From contig JANNHP010000035.1 in assembly GCA_031404455.1 (NCBI GenBank), positions 1 to 8,263 of the forward strand: a stretch of DNA of 8,263 nucleotides. The letters are read 5' to 3'. This document shows, in pieces, positions 1 through 6,333 of the stretch (position 1 is the first letter of the stretch; the number at the start of each line of letters is the position of its first letter). This stretch comes from JANNHP01 sp031404455 (GTDB lineage Bacteria; Planctomycetota; JAJSAM01; JAJVHW01). The position numbers were made by a program, and so were the translations under genes. The notes under the pieces were generated by a model. That model was not told the origin of the DNA. It did no database searches and saw only the letters and a program-made list of their open reading frames with translations.

Positions 1-1
1 C

Positions 2-94
2 CACATCGCGCCCGGAAACCTGCGCGAGTTCATTCATCAGCTGCCCGGCCTGGAAATTCTCGATGAACTTGTAGATGCGGACTTCGTGTTTGGC
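2..94 (-). other. Start-less open reading fragment at window edge, doubtful
   Basis: On the minus strand this edge reads as plausible protein (KHEVRIYKFIENFQAG, then LMNELAQVSGRDV) and runs off the window. Most codons end in G or C, as in the real genes nearby. The alternation of hydrophobic and polar residues is loosely like the short N-terminal domains of secretins, but that is a weak impression from about 30 residues. No ATG, GTG or TTG lies in frame between the upstream in-frame stop near 155 and this stretch. The only ATG is internal, at 40, and has no ribosome binding site. The plus strand is also open here, so even the strand is uncertain. It may be the inside of a gene joined to this DNA by a chimeric junction near 95-115. 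Confidence 0.3.
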
Positions 95-116
95 GCACCC
101 GCGGCGAGCGGCCCGT

Positions 117-254
117 CTATCTCTGAGGCGCGACCGTCTCCGCCTCGGAATCGATCACCACTCCCGCGTTCTTCCCGATCCACGACTCGTCCTTCCCCGT
201 CGAGCACGCGCTCAGTGCCAGAAGCGACGCAACGAACACGACCCGCGCGATCAC
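117..254 (-). CDS. Small 45-residue lipoprotein
   Basis: This short gene encodes a likely lipid-anchored envelope peptide of unknown function. The start is a GTG at 254-252 that overlaps the TGA of the upstream gene (253-251) as GTGA. It is preceded by a strong GGAGG at 266-262, seven bases from the start. Residues 2-16 form a hydrophobic signal (IARVVFVASLLALSA) leading to Cys17 in a good lipobox, L-S-A-C. The mature peptide would have only 29 residues, is polar, contains Trp25, and ends at a TAG. The open frame continues far upstream in the same phase, but that part lies inside the neighbouring gene and is a shadow. The lipobox, Shine-Dalgarno site and coupled start together support a real gene. 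I recognise no family. It could be an entericidin-like or other small lipoprotein, or an accessory to the membrane protein encoded just before it. Confidence 0.72.
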   Translation of the reverse strand: MIARVVFVASLLALSACSTGKDESWIGKNAGVVIDSEAETVAPQR

Positions 255-943
255 TTCGCCGCCTCCAACAGGATCGTCAGATCCCCGTACGTCTCCGGCA
301 GCGCGCTCTTCGGCAGCGGCCAGTCGAGCGGCGCGAATCCAGGAGCGGTGATCCGCACGACCGGACGCTCGTCGCGCAGCACCGACGCCGTGACGCGCTC
401 GAGCTGGAAGTCCCCGTCGGCGCCCGTCGTCGCGCGCGAGCCCGCGACCTGCAAGGTCGCGCCGGCGATCGGCGCGCGGTCGCCCGCCCGGCGGACGAGT
501 CCCGCGAGCCGGAACTCCCCCGGCAGCACGATCGTCGCGCGTCCGGCAGATCCGCCTTCGCGCCGGATCTGCGATTCGTCCGCCGAACCGACGAGAGGAC
601 CGGCCGTCGCGCGGATCTCGGTGACCGTCGCGCGCGCGGGAACGTTGCCCTGCGCGAAAACCCCCGCGGCGTTCGTCATCGACGGGGTCGCGCCGGGCCG
701 CTCGGCGGAGTCTCGCCAGGCGATGCTCACGCGGGCACCCGGCGCGGGCGAACCGTCCGCGAAGACGACGTTCCCCGCGACCCCCGCCGTCGACGGCAGT
801 TCCGGGGCCGCTCCGGGGCGCTTCGTCTTCTGCTCGTCGAGGTAGCCCTCGAGCCACTGGTGCCCGAGCAGGAGGCAGACGAGCGCGACCGCGACGAGGA
901 TCAGGAGCGCGAAGAGCCCCCGCCGCGGCGGGGCGTCCCTCAT
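251..943 (-). CDS. Single-pass membrane protein with two carboxypeptidase-regulatory-like folds
   Basis: The 230-residue protein has a short basic N-terminus (MRDAPPRRG), one hydrophobic segment at about residues 10-27, and a linker rich in charged residues and Pro. Two beta-sandwich regions follow. The first, at about 52-138, begins with AGVAGNVVFADGSPAPGARVSI. The second, at about 144-228, begins with FRLAGLVRRAGDRAPIAGATL. Both show the pattern G-x-V-x(4-6)-G-x-P-x-x-G-A-x-V, followed by a G-x-F strand, that is typical of carboxypeptidase regulatory-like (CarboxypepD_reg/CNA-B-like) domains. These domains usually serve in surface adhesion or scaffolding and are not enzymes. I see no peptidase motif. 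The protein is probably inner-membrane anchored with the beta domains in the periplasm. Its ATG (943-941) overlaps the RNase D stop as ATGA, and its TGA overlaps the next start as GTGA. The Shine-Dalgarno site is weak (about GGA), consistent with translational coupling. Confidence 0.8.
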   Translation of the reverse strand: MRDAPPRRGLFALLILVAVALVCLLLGHQWLEGYLDEQKTKRPGAAPELPSTAGVAGNVVFADGSPAPGARVSIAWRDSAERPGATPSMTNAAGVFAQGNVPARATVTEIRATAGPLVGSADESQIRREGGSAGRATIVLPGEFRLAGLVRRAGDRAPIAGATLQVAGSRATTGADGDFQLERVTASVLRDERPVVRITAPGFAPLDWPLPKSALPETYGDLTILLEAAK

Positions 944-2109
944 CGCAGTGCGTCCAGGATCTCAGGCCCCCATCGCCCCGCGCGCTTCGTGCCGACGCCG
1001 GGGATCGGCGCCAGCTCCGCGGTGGACTGGGGACGGATCCGCGCCACCTCGATCATCGCGTAGTTCGGCAGGATGGCCATGGTGGTGACTTTGGTGCGGG
1101 CCGACGCGGCGTTGCGCCAGTCCTTCAGGATGCCGAGCCGCTTCTGCGCCGCCATGTCGAGCCGCCGCATCGGATCGGACGGCCTTCCGTGCCCGTGGCG
1201 CGGACGCGGCGGCGGACCGCCCTCGGACGCGGCGGCGGCGAACTCGTCGACGATCTCGCGGCCCATGCGTCCGGCGACGTACGAGGAGACGCCCTTCATC
1301 CCGCGCAGCATCTCGGGCGACGCGGGGAACACCTTCGCGAGGCGCACCATCGTGTCGTTCGAGACGACCTTGAACGGCGGACGGTCGAGTGCCCGCGAGT
1401 GACGGTCGCGCAGCGCGAAGAGCCGCGCGAGCGCGGCCTGCTGCACGGGCCCGAGGTCGCGCGAGCCATCGATCTTCATCCAGGCGTGAGGGTCGAACTC
1501 CTTCTTCGCCGCCTCGCGCTTCGCGAGCCGCTCGAACTCGATCTCGGCCTCCTCGACGAGATCGGCCTCGACGAGACGCGCGCGCTGGATGTCCATCAGC
1601 CGCACGAGGAACGCGACGTCGTGGAAGCAGTACTCGAGCTGCCGGTCGTCGAGAGGGCGCTTCGCCCAGTCGCACGTCGTGTACGCCTTCTCGAGCGTCA
1701 CGTCGAAGAAGCGGATCACGTAGTCGCGCAGCGACAGCTTCTCGTCGCCGAGGAGCTGTCCCGCGAGCATCGTGTCGAAGATCCCGCGGATCTCGAACCC
1801 GAAGTCGCGGCGAAGGCTCATCACGTCGAAGTCGGCGCCGTGGAACACCTTCACCGTCTTCGGGTCGCCGAAGGTCGTCGCGAGGTCGCCGACCCCGCGC
1901 AGCGCGAGAGGGTCGACGATGAAGGCGTCGCCGCGTTCGGTCGCGAGCTGGACGAGGCACACCTTCTCGAAGAAGGAGTGCATGCTGTCGGCCTCGGTGT
2001 CGACGGCCAGGGCGGCGGCGCCCCGGATCCGCTCGATCGCGTCCGCGAGGCCCTCGGGCCGGTCCACGAAGACGAAACCCGGAGTCGGCTGCGGTTCTGG
2101 TGCGGTCAT
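940..2109 (-). CDS. rnd: Ribonuclease D, 3'-5' exoribonuclease with two HRDC domains
   Basis: This 389-residue protein matches RNase D, a cytoplasmic enzyme that trims the 3' ends of tRNA precursors and other structured RNAs. The DEDDy catalytic set is complete: Asp37 and Glu39 in VDTEAD (Exo I), Asp95 in HGADFDV (Exo II), and Tyr160 with Asp164 in YCFHDV (Exo III). The Exo II and III residues have the same spacing as in E. coli RNase D. The first HRDC domain spans about residues 217-290 (it contains LRDRHSRALDRPPFKVV and ends near MGREIVDEF). A Pro/His/Gly-rich linker lies at about 295-312. A second HRDC-like domain runs from about 320 to the end and closes with IPGVGTKRAGRWGPEIL. The ATG at 2109 is the only sensible start and has no good Shine-Dalgarno site. 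The gene lies 47 bp after the membrane/TPR gene and overlaps the next gene by four bases. Confidence 0.93.
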   Translation of the reverse strand: MTAPEPQPTPGFVFVDRPEGLADAIERIRGAAALAVDTEADSMHSFFEKVCLVQLATERGDAFIVDPLALRGVGDLATTFGDPKTVKVFHGADFDVMSLRRDFGFEIRGIFDTMLAGQLLGDEKLSLRDYVIRFFDVTLEKAYTTCDWAKRPLDDRQLEYCFHDVAFLVRLMDIQRARLVEADLVEEAEIEFERLAKREAAKKEFDPHAWMKIDGSRDLGPVQQAALARLFALRDRHSRALDRPPFKVVSNDTMVRLAKVFPASPEMLRGMKGVSSYVAGRMGREIVDEFAAAASEGGPPPRPRHGHGRPSDPMRRLDMAAQKRLGILKDWRNAASARTKVTTMAILPNYAMIEVARIRPQSTAELAPIPGVGTKRAGRWGPEILDALR

Positions 2110-2115
2110 CGAGTG

Positions 2116-2134
2116 GCGCGAGTCTACCTCGCGC
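2116..2134 (-). other. Small hairpin just upstream of the RNase D start
   Basis: Six-base arms GCGCGA and TCGCGC flank a seven-base loop in the 47-bp gap, six bases before the ATG. In the minus-strand transcript the 5' arm and loop include GAGGT, the only Shine-Dalgarno-like string, which is otherwise too far from the ATG. Folding could shorten that distance or hide the site. In DNA this GC-rich such a stem may arise by chance. Confidence 0.25.
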
Positions 2135-2156
2135 GCGCGGGACGCCGCGAAGAGGG

Positions 2157-4703
2157 TCAGCGCCGGTTCGAGCGGAGGAGATCGCGGAGCACGTCGGCGC
2201 GAAGGACGGCGTCGAGTCCCCAGTCCTCCGCCACGCCTTCGCGAGCGGCCTCTTCGTACAGCTCGAGCGCCTCCTCGAACTTCTGGATCGTGCCCTGCCA
2301 CTCGAGCACGCGGGCGAGCTCGTAGCGGGCGCGCGACAGCGCCGGCTCCATCTTGAGCGCCTCGCGCAGTTCGGCTTCGGCCTTTCCCTGGTACTCCGGA
2401 GTCTCGAGCGCCCCGTACCGTTCGACCGCGCGCCGCATCCGCAGTTCGGCGGGGATCGAGCCGAGCAGCGTCGCGAGCTGTGCGAAGACCTCGTCCGCCT
2501 CCTTCCAGAGCGTCTGCCGGCAGAATGCGACGTAGAGATCCATCATCGCGACGCCGACGTCCTCGGGGTGGTCCTTCGCCGCCGCGGCGTAACGTTCGGT
2601 CGCGGCCGCCGCCTCCTGCTCGAGCCGCCGCTGGAGCCACGAGCCGTGCTCGGCCGCGGCCTGCTTCATGTCGCCGCCCGTGAGTTCGAGCGCACGCGTG
2701 TACGCGAGGAGCGCCATCGCGGGCCGGTCGGCCGAGGCGAGCAGGTCGCCATAGCGGAGGTAGACGTCGTACAGCGCCTTCCTGCGGGCGATGTCCATCG
2801 GTCCGGGGATCCGGAGGATCACCTCCGCCGCGATGTCCGCGCGGTACCGTAATCCCTTGTCGCTCAGGGGATCGGGGACGCGGAGCGCTCCGTCCGCCGA
2901 GAGAGCGCGCGCGTAGAGCAGGAAGAACTCGGGCGGGAGCGCCGCGCGCGCGGCGGCGTCGAGACCTTCGAGGCGTTGCTCGAGGGCGTCCGCCGCGAGG
3001 CGCGGCTGTCCGACGCTGACGGCGAGATCGGCGCCGGCCTGCACGATCCCGAGGTTGTCCGGATCGAGCGTCGCGGCTCGCGAGATCGCGGCGAACGCGC
3101 CGCGCAGGTCGCCGGTCTTGCGTCGCAGGACCGCGAGGACGTACCAGACCCTGGCCGAGCCGGGGCGAAGCTCGGTCGCCGCCGATCCCGCGGCCTCCGC
3201 GGCGTCGTACGCGAACTCGGTGAGCGCAAGCGACGACGCGTTCGCGGCCGAGGCGTACTCGACGAGGAACCGCGACACGGTCGCCGAGGCGACTGCGTCG
3301 GCGCGCAGGCGCGGACCGTTCGGGCCGGAGACGTCCCGCGCGAACTCGCGGACGTCGGAGGCGATCTTCGAGATCCCGGACGGACCTCCGCCCGCGCGGT
3401 CGGAAAGGACCCACGCGCGCACCACGGGACTCGCGGGCATCTCGGCGGTCGCAAGTGCGAGCAGGCCTGCGCGGGTGCGGTACGACGGCGCGCGCGCGGC
3501 GGTCGCGGCCACGTTCGCGCCGAGCAGTAACGACGCGGCGGCGGCCGCAGCGATCCGGACCGCGCCGCCCCGCGCCGAGATCTCGGCGAAGGCGAGTCCG
3601 GCGGCCGCGGCGAGGAGCGGCAGCGACAGATACAGAGACGAATCCTGGTACGGCGCCGCGCCCGCGACTCCGACGAAGCAGAGCGGCGTCAGCGCGAGAA
3701 TGGCGGCGAGTGCGGCCGCCGATGCCGCGTGCGTCGCGCGGCGCGCGAGCCACGCGCCGGCGGCAACGATCGCCACGAGCGCGATCGCGTGCCCCAGGAA
3801 CGAGAACACGAACGGACCGTCGGCGAAGTGGGAGCGCGACGGCAGCGCGAAGCTCACGATCGTCGCGAACATCCCCGTGACGCCATCGAGCATGTTGGGT
3901 CCGGGGAGGGCTGCAGCGGGAACCTCGCTCGCCGGCGCCGCAGCGCCGCAGAGGACGATCGACCGCACGACCATTGCAACGAGCGGCACCAGCGACGCCG
4001 GCCAGGAAAGCAGACACGACCGCCAGCCGCCGCCTGCCGCGATCCGCAGCACCGGGACGGCGAGCATCCATCCGAACGCGGCCTCGTGCGCGAGTCCCGC
4101 CGCGGCGAGGATGACTCCGCCGGCGACGAGACGCAGGACGCCGCCGCGCAGCGCGACGAGCGTGCCGAGCGTCGCGAGCGCCGTCGCGAGCACCGCCGCC
4201 TGCCGGGCCGGCCACGCCGCCGCGGCGAGGGCCGCCGGACTCGCGGCTGCGAGGAGTCCCGCGAGCAGCGCCGCGCGGGGATCGCCTCCGAGCGACGTCG
4301 CGAGGCGCATCGCCCCGAGCGCCGTGAGCACGTGCAGGCAGAGCGACACGAGCGCCGCGCCCGCGACCGCGCCCTCCTGCGTACCGGCCCAGGGCGCCGC
4401 TCGCTCGGCGACGAGGACCGCCGTCGCGACGGGACGCCAGCGCGACGCGCCGACCGTGTCGGACGCGCCTTCCCACGCTGCCGCTCGCCGCTCCTCGGGC
4501 GATCCCGCGGCCGTGCGCAGCATGGCTCGGAAGACGCCTTCGCCGACCTGCGGGACGAGTGCGTCGTTGCGGACGAACGCCGGACCGTCCTCGGGCAACG
4601 GTTCGCGGAACCGCGCGGCGGACCAGGGCGAAAGATGCGCCGCGAGATGCAGGAGGATCGCCGCGGCGACCACCACGAGGACCCGGAGTCGTCCGCTGCG
4701 CAC
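2157..4703 (-). CDS. Polytopic membrane protein, GT-C glycosyltransferase-like, with C-terminal TPR region
   Basis: Read from GTG 4703 this is 848 residues. A basic N-terminus (VRSGRLR) precedes a first membrane segment at about 8-24. A loop at about 25-90 contains FVRNDALV. Several very hydrophobic segments then follow between about 93 and 400. The order of features recalls TMTC-type GT-C membrane proteins with TPR tails: RWRPVATAVL near 88-97 resembles their Y-R-P-L loop end, LHVLTALGAM their L-L-H-A-L segment, LAHEAAFGW near 204 their L-K-E motif, and SLYLSLPLL near 356 their Y-L-Y-L-P motif. The acidic DD/DE pair usual in the first loop is reduced to one Asp47, so catalytic activity is doubtful. 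Residues from about 420 are soluble and helical, with TPR-like helix pairs near 515-580, 640-710 and 770-825. The start is uncertain: ATG 4832, with GGAGG eight bases upstream, would add 43 residues. I prefer 4703 because the added part has poorer codon use and overlaps the divergent gene's start. Confidence 0.75.
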   Translation of the reverse strand: MRSGRLRVLVVVAAAILLHLAAHLSPWSAARFREPLPEDGPAFVRNDALVPQVGEGVFRAMLRTAAGSPEERRAAAWEGASDTVGASRWRPVATAVLVAERAAPWAGTQEGAVAGAALVSLCLHVLTALGAMRLATSLGGDPRAALLAGLLAAASPAALAAAAWPARQAAVLATALATLGTLVALRGGVLRLVAGGVILAAAGLAHEAAFGWMLAVPVLRIAAGGGWRSCLLSWPASLVPLVAMVVRSIVLCGAAAPASEVPAAALPGPNMLDGVTGMFATIVSFALPSRSHFADGPFVFSFLGHAIALVAIVAAGAWLARRATHAASAAALAAILALTPLCFVGVAGAAPYQDSSLYLSLPLLAAAAGLAFAEISARGGAVRIAAAAAASLLLGANVAATAARAPSYRTRAGLLALATAEMPASPVVRAWVLSDRAGGGPSGISKIASDVREFARDVSGPNGPRLRADAVASATVSRFLVEYASAANASSLALTEFAYDAAEAAGSAATELRPGSARVWYVLAVLRRKTGDLRGAFAAISRAATLDPDNLGIVQAGADLAVSVGQPRLAADALEQRLEGLDAAARAALPPEFFLLYARALSADGALRVPDPLSDKGLRYRADIAAEVILRIPGPMDIARRKALYDVYLRYGDLLASADRPAMALLAYTRALELTGGDMKQAAAEHGSWLQRRLEQEAAAATERYAAAAKDHPEDVGVAMMDLYVAFCRQTLWKEADEVFAQLATLLGSIPAELRMRRAVERYGALETPEYQGKAEAELREALKMEPALSRARYELARVLEWQGTIQKFEEALELYEEAAREGVAEDWGLDAVLRADVLRDLLRSNRR

Positions 4704-4830
4704 GTTGCGACGAGCTTGCGGCCAGTTCGCCTTCGGAGCAAGAAACGCGGGCGTTCGTCCGCGCCGGCGCGGGCTCGACGCGCCGCCCTGGTTTCTTGCG
4801 CCTGGCCGCCGGTGCGCGTCTCCTTCGCGC
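4704..4830. promoter_or_regulatory. Divergent intergenic control region
   Basis: This gap separates the minus-strand membrane/TPR gene (GTG 4703) from the plus-strand exported TPR gene (ATG 4831), so promoters for both should lie here or just inside the genes. Codons read through it in the minus frame end in A or T more often than in either gene, which argues that it is non-coding. I find no convincing -35/-10 pair. Its main structure is the inverted repeat listed separately. Confidence 0.5.
4735..4802. repeat. Widely spaced inverted repeat, possible operator pair
   Basis: The 9-mer GCAAGAAAC at 4738-4746 recurs exactly as its reverse complement GTTTCTTGC at 4791-4799. Extending outward to 4735 and 4802 gives 11 matches in 12. 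The arms are 53 bp apart centre to centre, about five helical turns, so two proteins bound there would face the same side of the DNA. The A-rich arms stand out in this GC-rich sequence. A regulator acting on both divergent genes is an inference. A long-loop RNA stem is the other option. Confidence 0.45.
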
Positions 4831-6075
4831 ATGCGCCGCGCCTCCGCGATCCTCGTCGTCGTCTGCGCGCTCTCGCTCCCCGGCGAGTCGCCGCGGGCCG
4901 CAGCACAGGAGAAGGCGACGGAGACGTCCGCGTCGGAACTCCACAGGATCCGCGGCTGGGTCGCCTGGCGCCGCGCGGTCTGGCGCGTGCAACGCGACGG
5001 GTTCCAGCGGGTCGTCACGGAACTGGAACGCTCGCGCGAAGCCGCCGCGGGCCGGGCCGACGTGACGACGCTCTTCCTGCTCGGAGTCTCGTACCTGCGG
5101 CTCGGACGCCTCGCGGAGGCGGACACCGTGCTGCGCGACGCGCGGGCGCTGGCACCCGAATTCGCGGGCTTCCTCCTGACCGACGCGATGCGACTCGCCG
5201 CGTCGACGGCGGAGACCGCGGCGGCGGGGCGCACACAGGCCGAAGCCGCGGTCGCGAAGTACGGCGAGTACTTCGAGAAGCTCGACGGTTACCCGAAGGA
5301 CGGCTCGTTCGCGGCCGAACTGCGATTCCTCGGCCTGCTCTACCGAGGCAGGACGAACTCCCGGCTGCCCGGGCACATGGATCGCGCGGTCCTCGACCTG
5401 AACGACGCGATGCGGATCGCGAAGGAGAACGGCGAGACGTCGGCCGCGGAGATCGTCTCCATGCTGGCACAGGCGCACCAGTCCCTGAACCAGGTCGAGG
5501 ACGCGAAGCGCCTCGTCCGCGAGGCGATCGCCCGAGACCCGGCCGAATCGGCGCATTACTTCAACCTCGGGATCATCCTCGCCGGCGCGCAGGACGACTC
5601 CGGAGCGCGTCCCTGGTTCGAGGCCGCGGTGGCGCGGCGCCCCGACTTTGCGGAGGCCCACCTGAAGCTCGCCTACCTCGATTCGAAGCTGAACGACGCG
5701 GCTTCGATGCGGCCGCACCTCGAGGCCGCCGCCGCGATCCTGGAGTCTCGCGCCAGGGGAGGCTCGGCCTCCGATGCCCGCGCACAGTCCGATCGCGAAT
5801 CGGGATTCGGCACCTACTGGATGCTGGTGGGCCGCTCCCGCGGCGAGGCGGGTGACGAACGCGGCGCCCTGGCGGCCTACTCGCAGGCCAGGTCGCACCT
5901 GCGGGAGGCGCTCGCCAAGGAGCCCGGTTGCGTGAAGGCGCTCAACCTCCTCATCCAGATCGGGTCCTTGTCGAACGCGCCCGAATCCGAGCTCGAGGAC
6001 CTGAAGCGCCGCCTGCAGGAGACCCAGGAACCGGGCGATCGGGAGATCGACCCCTACCGCTCCACCTTCTGCTGA
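4831..6075 (+). CDS. Exported TPR-repeat protein
   Basis: The 414-residue protein starts with a clear Sec signal peptide: MRR, a hydrophobic core ASAILVVVCALSL, and probable cleavage after AAA near residue 25. No lipobox Cys sits at the cleavage site, so a soluble periplasmic or secreted protein is likely. The rest is helical with TPR motifs. One pair lies near 80-110 (LFLLGVSYLRLGRLAEADTV), one near 205-235 (EIVSMLAQAHQSLNQVEDAK), one near 241-272 (AHYFNLGIILAGAQDDSGAR), and weaker ones near 273-305 and 327-365. TPR proteins bind partner proteins or peptides; no enzymatic motif is visible. The start has no good Shine-Dalgarno site, but no other in-frame start exists nearby and the signal peptide begins exactly here. 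The frame stays open far upstream only as a shadow of the minus-strand gene. The C-terminus (DPYRSTFC) ends with Cys. The divergent partner is also a TPR protein. Confidence 0.82.
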   Translation: MRRASAILVVVCALSLPGESPRAAAQEKATETSASELHRIRGWVAWRRAVWRVQRDGFQRVVTELERSREAAAGRADVTTLFLLGVSYLRLGRLAEADTVLRDARALAPEFAGFLLTDAMRLAASTAETAAAGRTQAEAAVAKYGEYFEKLDGYPKDGSFAAELRFLGLLYRGRTNSRLPGHMDRAVLDLNDAMRIAKENGETSAAEIVSMLAQAHQSLNQVEDAKRLVREAIARDPAESAHYFNLGIILAGAQDDSGARPWFEAAVARRPDFAEAHLKLAYLDSKLNDAASMRPHLEAAAAILESRARGGSASDARAQSDRESGFGTYWMLVGRSRGEAGDERGALAAYSQARSHLREALAKEPGCVKALNLLIQIGSLSNAPESELEDLKRRLQETQEPGDREIDPYRSTFC

Positions 6076-6126
6076 TTTCGTCAGCTCCGCTCGGGGTTGT
6101 GCGCTTCCGCTCGCGCAGACCCCGGA

Positions 6127-6160
6127 CCAGGCCCCGTTTCCGGCTCGAATCGAGCCTGGT
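6127..6160. repeat. Nested, mutually exclusive hairpins
   Basis: GGCTCG-AAT-CGAGCC at 6142-6156 forms a perfect six-base stem with a three-base loop. The outer string CCAGGC (6127-6132) can instead pair with GCCTGG (6154-6159), which consumes part of the inner stem. They lie 50-85 bases after the TPR stop. No T-run follows, so this is not a classical intrinsic terminator. Confidence 0.35.
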
Positions 6161-6215
6161 CGACGCAAGGGTGGAGGCGGCACGAGGGTTGCGTCCCCTC
6201 GGCCGGCACGCCGGG

Positions 6216-6250
6216 CCCTCTTCCGAGGGTGCGGTTTGCTCTTCTTGCTT
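6216..6250 (+). terminator. Possible intrinsic terminator-like hairpin
   Basis: A short stem CCCTC / GAGGG (6216-6220 and 6225-6229) with loop TTCC is followed, after a GC-rich spacer, by a T-rich stretch (TTTGCTCTTCTTGCTT) to 6250. It lies 140 bases past the TPR gene. The stem is only five pairs and the T-run is interrupted, so the call is weak. Confidence 0.2.
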
Positions 6251-6333
6251 GCTGTCCCAGCTCGGGACGATCAGACTATCGCGTCGCGCGCACCCTCCAA
6301 TCGGGCCGCGTGAGGTCATCGGAAGGAGCTCAG
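6245..6333 (+). promoter_or_regulatory. Leader region of the surface-protein gene with strong ribosome binding site
   Basis: GGAAGGAG at 6321-6328 lies five bases before ATG 6334 and is the best Shine-Dalgarno site in the window, which fixes that start. Upstream, TTGCTG (6249-6254) and GACTAT (6274-6279) could be poor -35/-10 elements with a long 19-bp spacer. Between them lies the dyad GTCCC-AGCTC-GGGAC (6254-6268), a possible operator. The promoter is speculative; the ribosome binding site is clear. Confidence 0.45.

Noticed and set aside
255..857. N-terminal extension of the small lipoprotein frame
   Set aside because: It lies out of frame inside the 230-residue membrane protein. The lipobox signal, GTG start and GGAGG show that the true start is at 254.
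75..1063. Overlapping plus-strand open frames across the left end
   Set aside because: They are antisense to the coupled minus-strand genes and have Arg/Pro/Ser-rich low-complexity translations without starts supported by ribosome binding sites.
3055..4830. Upstream extension of the exported TPR gene on the plus strand
   Set aside because: It is antisense to the membrane/TPR gene, has low-complexity Ala/Arg/Ser composition, and the signal peptide begins cleanly at 4831.
940..6183. A minus-strand open frame of more than 1,700 codons running through several genes
   Set aside because: Only its last 389 codons (RNase D, from ATG 2109) look like a real protein. The rest is Arg/Gly/Ala-rich text antiphase to the membrane/TPR gene and antisense to the exported TPR gene, as expected from high GC content, which makes stops rare.
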